A stretch of 22,766 bases of DNA from UBA4923 sp964486135. GTDB taxonomy: Bacteria > Bacillota > Clostridia > Saccharofermentanales > DTU023. Numbering within the stretch: position 1 is the first letter of the stretch; each line of letters opens with the position of its first letter. The notes under the pieces are model-generated. The model was not told where the DNA came from, ran no database searches, and saw only the letters and a program-made list of their open reading frames with translations. The position numbers and the translations under genes are program-made. Below, in pieces: positions 8,028 to 15,160 of the stretch. The stretch is taken from positions 1 to 22,766 of the forward strand of contig CAZAKT010000023.1 of the NCBI GenBank assembly GCA_964486135.1. Reading direction: 5' to 3'.

Positions 8028-8056
8028 ATTATACAGGTTGCCAAGCATACTAACAA
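8028..8056 (-). promoter_or_regulatory. Promoter of the STAS/MATE/SpoIIE operon
   Basis: On the minus strand TTGTTA (8051-8056) is followed after exactly 17 bases by a perfect TATAAT (8028-8033). This is a housekeeping-type (sigma-A) promoter pointing at the STAS gene, with a predicted start near 8021. Confidence 0.7.
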
Positions 8057-8099
8057 TGTAATTGAATCTCCTAATTGGCCTTTACGCTGATGAGTACAG

Positions 8100-8159
8100 C
8101 CCCGCCAAACCCTTGTCCGTATTGTTTTAATGCCTGCTGTTCCTGCCCATCCGGCGGGG
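8100..8159. repeat. Inverted repeat with wide loop
   Basis: CCCCGCC at 8100-8106 pairs with GGCGGGG at 8153-8159, and ATTTTT follows on the plus strand. The 46-base loop makes it a poor terminator for any known gene, because no plus-strand gene lies upstream. It could end a short unannotated transcript. Confidence 0.3.
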
Positions 8160-8163
8160 ATTT

Positions 8164-8216
8164 TTGACAACCCGCCCCTTGATTACTTTTCCTCTCCGGG
8201 TTAATCTACGCCATGA
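8164..8216 (+). repeat. Promoter/leader repeat, copy 2
   Basis: TTGACA, TTGATTA, nine variable bases, then TCCGGGTTAATCTACGCC and ATGA, ending at the start of the ArAE-like gene. The same block occurs in decayed form at 2685-2735 in the same orientation. It is probably the promoter and leader of the 8213 gene; a -35 of TTGATT followed after 17 bases by TAATCT is one weak reading. Confidence 0.55.
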
Positions 8217-8839
8217 TGAGAAAGGCTTTGAGGCTGACGATGGCGTCAGGCCTACTTGGGGTAAATGAGATGGGGGAACAAAAAGAAAAAGGGGAAACCA
8301 AGTCACAGGGGCGACAGCCCCTTCGCTTGCCGGGGCTTCGGATTGCCAAGACCTCCCTGGCCGTCTTTTTTTGTCTGATCTTTTATGCCCTGGTACCGCT
8401 ACCCTATGCCGGTAAGGTGATTACAGCCCTGATCGCCACCATCATTTCTCTGCGGAGCACCATCAAGGAGAGCTATTCCGTATCCTTTACCCGGATCCAA
8501 TCGACCTTTGTGGGAGCCGTTTTTGGTTTGCTGGTCTTAAAGATCAAGGGCTGGCTGGAGATGACGGACGGGTCCCTAGGCTACGCCTTGCTTCTGGCGG
8601 TCTTTGTGGCCCTGATCATCTGGATCAGTGTCTCCTTCCTCAAGGAGAACGGGGCCGGCCTGGGCGCCATCGTCTTCCTGGCCATCGCCCTGGGCTCTGA
8701 TGAGACAATCGGTTCCGTCCATCTGGCCCTCGCCCGTTTCCTGGATACCTTGACCGGGATCGTGATCGCCCTGGTGGTCAACCGGCTTTTACCCTTCATC
8801 GCGGATGAGGGATCGGGAGAGGGCAAGGCGCCCTCCTAG
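8213..8839 (+). CDS. Aromatic-acid-exporter (ArAE/FUSC)-like membrane protein
   Basis: At up to 208 residues this is a short member of the ArAE_1/FUSC-like membrane family. After a charged N-terminus comes the characteristic opening (GLRIAKTSLAVFFCLIFY), then about five hydrophobic helices, with a loop (SLRSTIKESYSV) also typical of the family. A short cytoplasmic tail ends it. Many relatives are about 330 residues with an added soluble domain, which is absent here. The start is uncertain: ATG 8213, 8240 and 8270 are in frame and none has a strong ribosome-binding site; the helices begin after all three. The gene converges on the aminotransferase gene, with 27 bases between stops. The substrate is unknown, and efflux of organic acids is only a family-based guess. 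Confidence 0.75.
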   Translation: MMRKALRLTMASGLLGVNEMGEQKEKGETKSQGRQPLRLPGLRIAKTSLAVFFCLIFYALVPLPYAGKVITALIATIISLRSTIKESYSVSFTRIQSTFVGAVFGLLVLKIKGWLEMTDGSLGYALLLAVFVALIIWISVSFLKENGAGLGAIVFLAIALGSDETIGSVHLALARFLDTLTGIVIALVVNRLLPFIADEGSGEGKAPS

Positions 8840-8866
8840 CCAGCTTCTCGTGGTTTAAACTTGTTT

Positions 8867-10009
8867 TCAGCTTTCAAGAGCTGCCCTGAAGGCCTCGAGT
8901 CCACTTCCGGGTTGGATGGACCTGCCGCAGGCGATAAGGCTTTTTTCGACTGCGGTCAGAACCTGGGTAAAGTATCGGTCATCTATATTCCCCATGTGGC
9001 CAATGCGGCAAGCCTTGCCGGCATAATTCGCCAGGGCGCCCGCAATGACGACACCTGCCTCGTACATGGCGGACCTGAAGCTTGCGTCCTCGACTCCCTC
9101 CGGATAGATCAGGCAGGAGAGGGTGGTCGTGCGGTGGTCCTTTTCCGCAAGCAGGGTGAAGCCCAGCTCCTCAAAGGCAGTCTGCAGGGCCCGGCCATAG
9201 GCCTGGTGCCTGGTGGCTCTTGCCTGCATGCCTTCCTCCTCCATAATTTCCATGGCCTTCTTCATGGCCCAGACCAGGTTGACCGCCGGGGTCGCGAAAT
9301 AGCGGCCGGGGTCCTCCATGATGGGGAGCCATTGCTGGTAGTCGACATAATACTCGCTTATCTGGCCCAGTTCCTGCCGTCTTTGCAGGGCCTTTTTATT
9401 GGCCCAAAGCACAAACATCCCGGGAGGGACCCCCAAGGCCTTTTGTGAGCCGGTGAAGAGGATATCGATATTCATGGCCTGCATGTCAGTGAATTCACCT
9501 CCGGTCGCGGCGACACCGTCCAGGATATAGAGGGTATCCGGGTAGTCCCGGAGGAGGTCACCGATGGCCTCAACGGGGGCCAGGACACCGGTGGAGGTGT
9601 CCACATGGGTGACCAGCAGGGCCTTGTAAGGCTTCCGGTCAAGCTGGGCCCGGATCTCCGGGACGGGGACGATACGGCCCCAGTCGGAGCTTATGATGTC
9701 TATTTCCCGGCCCTTCCGCTGGCAGATATCGATAAAGCGGTCACCAAAGAAGCCATGACTTACGATCAGGATAGGGTCCCCCGGCTTGGTGCTGTTGGCG
9801 ACAGCCATCTCCATGGCCAGGGTGCCTGTGCCCGCAAGGGGGAAGGCCTGCCCATCACAGGCAAGGAGTCTGGACAGTCCCTGGATCAGTTCCTTGTAAT
9901 CCTGGACGAAGCGGGGATCGCCAAAAGCCTGGATCTCCCGCCCCATTTCCTGTCGGATGGCCTCCACGACCGGGGTCGGCCCAGGAATCGCGACAATCTT
10001 TTCTTCCAT
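8867..10009 (-). CDS. Class V aminotransferase, alanine/serine-glyoxylate type
   Basis: This 380-residue PLP enzyme belongs to the alanine-glyoxylate / serine-pyruvate aminotransferase family. The cofactor lysine is Lys190 in FTGSQKALGVPPG, and Asp164 in YILDGVAATGGE should contact the pyridine nitrogen. I chose ATG 10009 because AAGGAG lies about 10 bases upstream and family members begin with this motif (IPGPTPV). An upstream ATG at 10108 lacks a ribosome site and would add 33 unrelated residues. The gene follows the ABC ATPase gene by 114 bases and is probably in the same operon. Family members make glycine from glyoxylate, or convert serine to hydroxypyruvate, which would fit the nearby glycine reductase. 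The exact substrates cannot be read from sequence. Confidence 0.88.
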   Translation of the reverse strand: MEEKIVAIPGPTPVVEAIRQEMGREIQAFGDPRFVQDYKELIQGLSRLLACDGQAFPLAGTGTLAMEMAVANSTKPGDPILIVSHGFFGDRFIDICQRKGREIDIISSDWGRIVPVPEIRAQLDRKPYKALLVTHVDTSTGVLAPVEAIGDLLRDYPDTLYILDGVAATGGEFTDMQAMNIDILFTGSQKALGVPPGMFVLWANKKALQRRQELGQISEYYVDYQQWLPIMEDPGRYFATPAVNLVWAMKKAMEIMEEEGMQARATRHQAYGRALQTAFEELGFTLLAEKDHRTTTLSCLIYPEGVEDASFRSAMYEAGVVIAGALANYAGKACRIGHMGNIDDRYFTQVLTAVEKSLIACGRSIQPGSGLEAFRAALES

Positions 10010-10123
10010 CTTAGCCACTCTCCTTCGCTTGTTTGCCGGGGTTGGTTTTTTCCCCCCAAGACTTAGTGTCTCACAGGCGGCAGTCTTTGGGAAAGTGAAA
10101 AGCTTCATAAAAATTGTGTTGGC

Positions 10124-10948
10124 TTACAGAACCTTGGATAGAAATTCCTTGGTCCGGGCTTCCCGTGGATGGGAAAAAAGTTCCCCGGGGCTCCTGTCCT
10201 CCAGGATCTGGCCCTCATCCATAAAGAGGACCCGGGTGGCCACCTCCCGGGCAAAGCCCATCTCATGGGTGACGATGACCATGGTCATACCCTCATCCGC
10301 CAGGAGCCTGATCAGGTCCAGGACCTCCCCCACCATCTCAGGATCCAGGGAGGAGGTGGGCTCATCAAAGAGCATGACCTTGGGGTCCATGGCCAGGGCC
10401 CGGACGATGGCGATCCTCTGTTTCTGTCCACCGGACAGGGTGGAGGGGTAGACATCCTTCTTATCCTCCAGGCCGATCCTCTGGAGCAGGCGGATGGCCT
10501 TGGCCTCCGCTTCCTTACGGATGCCGGCCGGGCTGCTGGTGATGGGGGTCGGCGGGAGCTTGTGGGTGCTGAAGAGGTTCCTCAATTTCCTGGTCAGGTT
10601 TTGCCATCTTTGCCTGCGGAGGTTTTTCAGGCCGATATGGATGGGGGCCAGGGTGATGTTGTCGAGGACGGTTTTGTTGTTGAAAAGATTGAATTGCTGG
10701 AAGACCATGCCCATGCGCTGGCGGTGGCGGTTGATATCGGTCTTGGGGTCGGTGATGTCAACCCCTTCGAAGAGGATGGAGCCGGCTGAAGGCTCCTCGA
10801 TACAGTTGAGGCAGCGCAGAAAGGTGCTTTTGCCGCTTCCGGAGGGACCGATGATAGCGATTTTCTCCCCCTTGTCAATGCTAAGGGAAATGTCCCGGAT
10901 TACCTTGAGCTCGCTGTAATCCTTGGTGAGGTTAATGACTTCGATCAC
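10124..10948 (-). CDS. Polar amino-acid ABC transporter ATPase with ~35-residue insertion
   Basis: This 274-residue GlnQ/HisP-type ATPase has Walker A GPSGSGKST (34-42), Q-loop Gln84, signature LSGGQKQ (171-177), Walker B VMLFDE (191-196) and the H-loop VTHE. It is longer than the usual ~240 residues. Compared with the second ATPase in this window, about 35 basic, Pro-rich residues (roughly 110-145, including RRQRWQNLTRKLRNLF) are inserted in the helical domain between the Q-loop and the signature. The start is GTG, overlapping the permease gene by 17 bases, with GGAG upstream. It energises import with the permease and binding protein encoded just before it. Confidence 0.93.
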   Translation of the reverse strand: MIEVINLTKDYSELKVIRDISLSIDKGEKIAIIGPSGSGKSTFLRCLNCIEEPSAGSILFEGVDITDPKTDINRHRQRMGMVFQQFNLFNNKTVLDNITLAPIHIGLKNLRRQRWQNLTRKLRNLFSTHKLPPTPITSSPAGIRKEAEAKAIRLLQRIGLEDKKDVYPSTLSGGQKQRIAIVRALAMDPKVMLFDEPTSSLDPEMVGEVLDLIRLLADEGMTMVIVTHEMGFAREVATRVLFMDEGQILEDRSPGELFSHPREARTKEFLSKVL

Positions 10949-11642
10949 TTTTCCGGAGGCTCCTTTCCATGAGCCTGATCAGGAAGCTGATAAGCATGAC
11001 CAGGACGATGTAGATCAGGGCCATGACCAGGTAGGGGACCATGAACTCGTAGTTGTTGGTCCCGATGAAATTGAAGGCTACATAAAGGTCCAGGGCGCCG
11101 ACAAAACTGACCACGGAGGTCTCCTTGATCAGGGCGATGAATTCATTGCCGATGGTGGGGAGGATATTTTTGACGGCCTGGGGGACTACGATCTTGCTCA
11201 TGCTCGCGCCATAACTGAGTCCGACCGCCCGGCCCGCCTCCATCTGCCCGGGGTCGACCGAGAGGATCCCGCTCCTCATGATCTCAGAGACATAGGCGCC
11301 GCTGTTGAGGCCGAAGACCAGGATGCAGACGCTGAGTGAGGACATATTGATGCCCATCAAGGGGAGGAAGACATAGTAGGTGACCAGGAGCTGGACCACA
11401 ATGGGGGTACCCCTGAAGAGGCCGACATAGAATCTGCCCAGACGGTTCAGGAGCCGGGGCAGTCGCTTGTGTTTCGGAAAGACCTCAAGGCTGGCGATCA
11501 GGGTGCCAATGGCCGTGCCGATTAGTAAACCGATCACGGCGATGAGCAAGGTATTCTTTAATCCTGAAAGGACACGGGTATAACCGTTGTAGTCATAGAA
11601 GACCTTCCAGAATTTCTCGATTTTTACTTGAAAATTACCCAC
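10932..11642 (-). CDS. Polar amino-acid ABC transporter permease
   Basis: The protein has 236 residues and is of the HisM/GlnP type, with about five membrane helices. The EAA loop that docks the ATPase is seen in AGRAVGLSYGASMSKIVVPQ. The motif FRGTPIVVQLL is also typical of this family. The start is GTG, 48 bases after the binding-protein gene, with no clear Shine-Dalgarno site; a strong stem-loop lies in the gap, so translation may be modest. It overlaps the ATPase gene by 17 bases. Together with its neighbours it forms a complete amino-acid importer, probably as a homodimeric permease because no second permease gene is present. Confidence 0.92.
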   Translation of the reverse strand: MGNFQVKIEKFWKVFYDYNGYTRVLSGLKNTLLIAVIGLLIGTAIGTLIASLEVFPKHKRLPRLLNRLGRFYVGLFRGTPIVVQLLVTYYVFLPLMGINMSSLSVCILVFGLNSGAYVSEIMRSGILSVDPGQMEAGRAVGLSYGASMSKIVVPQAVKNILPTIGNEFIALIKETSVVSFVGALDLYVAFNFIGTNNYEFMVPYLVMALIYIVLVMLISFLIRLMERSLRKSDRSH

Positions 11643-11658
11643 AATAAATTATTATAAG

Positions 11659-11682
11659 CTCCCCGCCAAAACTGGCGGGGAG
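11659..11682 (-). terminator. Stem-loop between binding-protein and permease genes
   Basis: CTCCCCGCC (11659-11667) and GGCGGGGAG (11674-11682) form a perfect 9-bp GC-rich stem with a 6-base loop, 8 bases after the binding-protein stop. Downstream on the minus strand comes CTTATAATAATTT, a weak U-poor tail. It probably causes partial termination or protects the upstream mRNA, so the binding protein outnumbers the permease. Confidence 0.5.
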
Positions 11683-11690
11683 GCTTGATT

Positions 11691-12572
11691 CTAGTTCAAT
11701 TCGTTGATGGAAGCCACGATGAAGAGGGCTGGCGCCTCATCGATTATGACGTATTGGATATTGCCATTCAACATATCCTGGACCGCCAGCGACCCTGAGT
11801 TATAGCCGACGCACTGGACATCGAAGCCGTCAAAACCCCAGTCCTCATCCCCTTCGAGATAGAATTGGCCGGTCGTGCCCGCCTGGACCCCGATCTTGAC
11901 ATCCTTGGAAAGCTTGGCAAGGACAGCCTCGACATCTTCAACTGACTTGCAGTCATCGAAGGCGGTATCTTCCGCCAGAGCGATGATCTTCTGGGAGGCG
12001 TTATAGTAGGGGACGGAGAATTCCACAAATTCCTTGCGGCTCTCATTGATGGTGAGCCCCGCCATGGCAATATCCGCCTTGCCCTGGCCGACCGACAGGC
12101 AGACCGCATCAAAATCCATATTGCTGATGACCAGTTCCATGTCCAGGTGCTTGGCCAGCAGGGCCGCAACCTCCATATCAATACCCAGGTACTGGTCACC
12201 CATCATGTACTCAAAGGGTTCAAAGCTGGCGTTGGTCGCCACGACCAGCTGATCCTTGGAATCATCCGGATCGGCCGAAACAACCGCTTCCGGACTCCCA
12301 TCCCCGAAGTATTTCTCGTAAATTTCGTCGAAGCTGCCGTCTGATTGGATCTGTGCGATAAAGTCGTTGACCTTCTCAGAAAGTTCAGCCTGGGCCTTGT
12401 CGACACCAAAGGCGTATTCTTCTTCCGTCAAGGCGATTTCTATAAGTTTAACCTGCTTGCCCTCAGCCTTTTCCGTTTCCTTGCCATTGCCATTGCCCGC
12501 GCAGCCTGTCAGCGCCAGGGTCAGGACCAAGAGGATGCTGATTGTTGTCAGCAGGATTTTTACCTGTTTCAT
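11691..12572 (-). CDS. Amino-acid-binding lipoprotein with circularly permuted order
   Basis: The protein has 293 residues. The lipobox LTGC ends in Cys24. Residues ~41-92 (IALTEEEYAFGVDKAQ through DGSFDEIYEKYFG) resemble the last ~50 residues of ordinary family-3 binding proteins, the strand and helices that follow the second hinge crossing. After an acidic linker, residues 107-293 begin where such proteins normally start (VVATNASFEPFEY) and stop at ELN without the usual ending. The order is therefore permuted, C-terminal part first. The other binding protein in this window (15161-16024) has the normal order. AAGGAG precedes the ATG at 7 bases. It heads the operon with permease, ATPase and probably the aminotransferase. 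The ligand is unknown but likely a polar amino acid. Confidence 0.9.
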   Translation of the reverse strand: MKQVKILLTTISILLVLTLALTGCAGNGNGKETEKAEGKQVKLIEIALTEEEYAFGVDKAQAELSEKVNDFIAQIQSDGSFDEIYEKYFGDGSPEAVVSADPDDSKDQLVVATNASFEPFEYMMGDQYLGIDMEVAALLAKHLDMELVISNMDFDAVCLSVGQGKADIAMAGLTINESRKEFVEFSVPYYNASQKIIALAEDTAFDDCKSVEDVEAVLAKLSKDVKIGVQAGTTGQFYLEGDEDWGFDGFDVQCVGYNSGSLAVQDMLNGNIQYVIIDEAPALFIVASINELN

Positions 12573-12782
12573 GCTTCTTCTCCTTATACAGTAATTTCAT
12601 TTGGTATGCCAGAATAACTAATATCTATTCAGTAAATAGACATAAATATGAGACATCATTGAAGAGGTTAATCCGAATAAGTGATGCAGTCAAGCAACAT
12701 TATTGACATATTAGGGAGCAGAACAGTTGGATATTTATAGCAGATTCACGAAAAAGGATAACAGAATAGAAGTTGGTGATTA

Positions 12783-12800
12783 GACGGACCCCTGTCCGCC
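12783..12800 (-). repeat. Short hairpin after the aldolase gene
   Basis: On the minus strand GGCGGAC, a four-base loop and GTCCGTC form a 7-bp stem (one G-U pair) about 50 bases past the aldolase stop. No U run follows, so it is at best a weak terminator. Confidence 0.3.
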
Positions 12801-12849
12801 ATCCAAAATGAGGTGAGTATCAGGTTCTTTGAGTCCCGTCACTCAGGGG

Positions 12850-13515
12850 TCAGATCGATTCGTGGGTCTCCGCAGCTCTTCCGTAGTCCTTGAAAGCTTC
12901 AATCACACGGATCATCTCTTCCTGGTCCAGGATGACAGGTTCCCCTATTGCCTTGGACCGGCAGTAGAGCTCACAGCAGAATTCGATCTCCTCGGTTACA
13001 TTGAAGGCCTCAGCCAGATCGGCCCCCCCTGCCAGCAGGCCATGGTTGGCAAGGAGGCAGGCCTGGCGGTCTTTCATGGCCTCAAAGGCATTCCTGGCCA
13101 AGGCAACCGTCCCATAAGTGGCGTAGTCGGCACAGCGGACATCGGGGCCTGCGTAGGCCACCAGATAGTGGAGGGGGGGCAGGTCCTGCCTCAAACAGGA
13201 GACGGTCGCCGCAAAGGTCGCGTGGGTATGGATGACCGCCTTGATATCGTCCCGGTATTTGTAGAGGATCCGGTGCATATCGACCTCACTTGAGGGGACG
13301 GCGTCCCCCTCCACGATCCGGCCGGTCTCCACATCGATCAGGACGATCTGCTCCTCCCCAATACGCTCGTAGGGGATCCCGCTCGGCGTAATGGCCATGA
13401 GATTGCGGCCCGGATCCCAGACACTCAGGTTGCCGCCCGTACCCCGGGTCAGCCCCTCCCGGATCAGCCTCCTGCCGTATTCAATCAGGTCACGACGCTC
13501 CTCCCGCATTATCAT
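12850..13515 (-). CDS. Class II aldolase/adducin-family protein (fuculose-phosphate-aldolase-like)
   Basis: At 221 residues this is close to the size of FucA. It shows the phosphate-binding TGGNLS (26-31), the catalytic Glu77 in SSEVDMH, and the zinc ligands His96, His98 (HTH) and His158 (NHG). The zinc-dependent aldolase chemistry is therefore probably intact. Substrates in this family range from fuculose-1-phosphate and ribulose-phosphates to methylthioribulose-1-phosphate (dehydratase), and cannot be chosen here. The gene begins 54 bases after the ABC ATPase gene and so probably lies in the lysine-riboswitch operon, an odd place for a sugar-phosphate enzyme. The start is ATG 13515 (GAGGTG upstream), with ATG 13509 as the alternative. 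Confidence 0.85.
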   Translation of the reverse strand: MIMREERRDLIEYGRRLIREGLTRGTGGNLSVWDPGRNLMAITPSGIPYERIGEEQIVLIDVETGRIVEGDAVPSSEVDMHRILYKYRDDIKAVIHTHATFAATVSCLRQDLPPLHYLVAYAGPDVRCADYATYGTVALARNAFEAMKDRQACLLANHGLLAGGADLAEAFNVTEEIEFCCELYCRSKAIGEPVILDQEEMIRVIEAFKDYGRAAETHESI

Positions 13516-13569
13516 CGGTCCACACCTCGCCTTTTTTCATCATTATAGGCTTTGGGACGGGTTCTGCCT

Positions 13570-14358
13570 TTACCGGCCCCTGAAACGGGCCAGGAAATCG
13601 ATGGTCTCCTGTTTTTGTGGATCGGTAAAAAGTTCCTCAGGAGTACCCCTCTCATGGATGATGCCCTCATGCATAAAGAAAACCTGGCTGCTGACATCCT
13701 GGGCAAAGGCCATCTCGTGGGTGACGACCAGCATGGTCATGCCCTCCCGGGCCAGGTCATGCATGACCTCCAGGACCTCGCCTACCATCTCGGGATCCAA
13801 GGCCGAGGTTGGCTCATCGAAGAGGAGGATGTCAGGATCCATGGCCAGGGCCCGGGCTATGGCGACCCTTTGCTTCTGGCCGCCCGAGATCTGCCGGGGC
13901 TTGGCCTTGATATAGGGGGCCATGCCGACCTTGTCCAGGTAGTCCAGGGCCTTGTCGCGCGCCTCCTGCCGGCTACGTTTCAGGACCCTGACCTGGCCGA
14001 CCACACAGTTGTCCAGGACGGACATGTTGTTGAAGAGGTTGAAGGACTGGAAGACCATACCGACCCGGGACCGGTAGCGGTTGATATCCATCTGACGGCC
14101 CAGGACCTCTTCTCCCCGGTAGAGGATGCTGCCGCCGGAGGGTGCCTCCAATTTATTTATGCAGCGCAGGAGGGTCGATTTGCCCGACCCGGACGCCCCG
14201 ATGATACTGATGACATCCCCCTTGTAGACATCGAAGTCTATGCCGGTCAATACCTTGTTCCTGCCGAAGGCCTTGGTCAGTTGCCTGACCTGGAGGATGG
14301 GGGCCGGAGGATTGTCTGTTGTGCCCCAAGTTTTTGTTGCTTTGCTTTCAGTTGTCAT
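13570..14358 (-). CDS. Amino-acid (probably lysine) ABC transporter ATPase
   Basis: The protein has 262 residues: Walker A GASGSGKST (54-62), signature ISGGQKQR (157-164), Walker B ILLFDE and H-loop VTHE are all intact. About 20 extra hydrophilic residues precede the usual start of the ATPase domain. The ATG overlaps the permease stop (ATGA), so the two are translationally coupled. It works with the permease and binding protein upstream, under the lysine riboswitch at 16150-16316. Confidence 0.94.
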   Translation of the reverse strand: MTTESKATKTWGTTDNPPAPILQVRQLTKAFGRNKVLTGIDFDVYKGDVISIIGASGSGKSTLLRCINKLEAPSGGSILYRGEEVLGRQMDINRYRSRVGMVFQSFNLFNNMSVLDNCVVGQVRVLKRSRQEARDKALDYLDKVGMAPYIKAKPRQISGGQKQRVAIARALAMDPDILLFDEPTSALDPEMVGEVLEVMHDLAREGMTMLVVTHEMAFAQDVSSQVFFMHEGIIHERGTPEELFTDPQKQETIDFLARFRGR

Positions 14359-15152
14359 AAGTCCTTACCCGGATGCCTGTGTGTGCCGGCCGCCAGGATC
14401 AGGGGGTCCTGGGCGGCCAGTTCGTAGCTGCTGTCCCCGTCCATCTTCTTTTCAATCCAGCGGAGGAGGAAAGAGGCGATCAGGGTCAGGGAAAGATAGC
14501 CGATCATCTCAACTGTCGCGGAAGGGAAGTAGAGATAGGTGGCCCCGGTCGCCGACCGGTGGGCGGCGAAGAAATCCGGGAAGCCGATGATGAACATAAC
14601 AGAAGTGTCCTTGACATTGATGATGAAGTTGTTGCCGATCTGGGGCATGATGTTGCGCAAGGCCTGAGGCAGGATGACGGAGGTCATGACCTGGGTATGG
14701 TTCATACCGATGGCCCGGGCCCCCTCCGTCTGACCGGGGTCGACTGAGAGTATCCCACCCCGCACGGATTCCGCCATATAGGCCCCCGTATTGATGGAGA
14801 CGACGACAATGGAGGCGATCCAGACATTGGGGAACTTGAGCGCGTTGTTGGTGACATAGGGCAGTCCATAGTAGAGGAAGACCGCCTGCAGGACCATGGG
14901 GGTGCCCCGGAAGACTTCCACGTAAAGGCGGATGATCCCCCGGACCAGGCCCAGGACAAGCCTTTTGGAGGCGCGATCTTCCCGGTCGCAGGGGATGGTG
15001 TTCAGGACCCCACAGACGAAGCCGATCAGGCAGCCGATGGCGGTGGCCACCAGGGCCAGGATCAGGGTGGAGCTTATCCCCCTGAGATAGGAATCCCCAT
15101 ACTGGCCCCAGAGTTTGCCTATGTCCTGGATTAATTGCAGAGAGTAGCCCAT
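14355..15152 (-). CDS. Amino-acid (probably lysine) ABC transporter permease
   Basis: The protein has 265 residues from ATG 15152, which has GTGAGG about 7 bases upstream. A GTG at 15164 overlapping the previous stop is the alternative. It is a HisM/GlnP-type permease with several membrane helices, the motif FRGTPMVLQAVF, and the EAA-type loop ARAIGMNHTQVMTSVILPQ. The C-terminal tail of ~25 residues (after WIEKKMDG) is longer than usual and hydrophilic. It lies between the binding-protein and ATPase genes in a coupled operon. Confidence 0.92.
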   Translation of the reverse strand: MGYSLQLIQDIGKLWGQYGDSYLRGISSTLILALVATAIGCLIGFVCGVLNTIPCDREDRASKRLVLGLVRGIIRLYVEVFRGTPMVLQAVFLYYGLPYVTNNALKFPNVWIASIVVVSINTGAYMAESVRGGILSVDPGQTEGARAIGMNHTQVMTSVILPQALRNIMPQIGNNFIINVKDTSVMFIIGFPDFFAAHRSATGATYLYFPSATVEMIGYLSLTLIASFLLRWIEKKMDGDSSYELAAQDPLILAAGTHRHPGKDL

Positions 15153-15160
15153 GACCCGCC

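Larger units (their letters stand above)
7703..8212. other. Divergent intergenic region with ~320-nt leader
   Basis: There are 510 bases between divergent genes. The minus strand has a strong promoter at 8028-8056, leaving a leader of about 320 nt before the STAS gene. The leader contains an open frame (7780-7956) and several inverted repeats (for example UCCCGG with CCGGGA, and GCGC flanking five bases). It matches no riboswitch class that I recognise. A wide inverted repeat (8100-8159) and a promoter/leader repeat (8164-8216) occupy the right end. Confidence 0.5.

Noticed and set aside
10010..10108. Longer start for the aminotransferase
   Set aside because: No ribosome site at 10108, and the added residues are unlike the family; AAGGAG supports 10009.
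13552..14427. 291-codon plus-strand open frame
   Set aside because: Antisense to the intact ABC ATPase gene with all motifs present.
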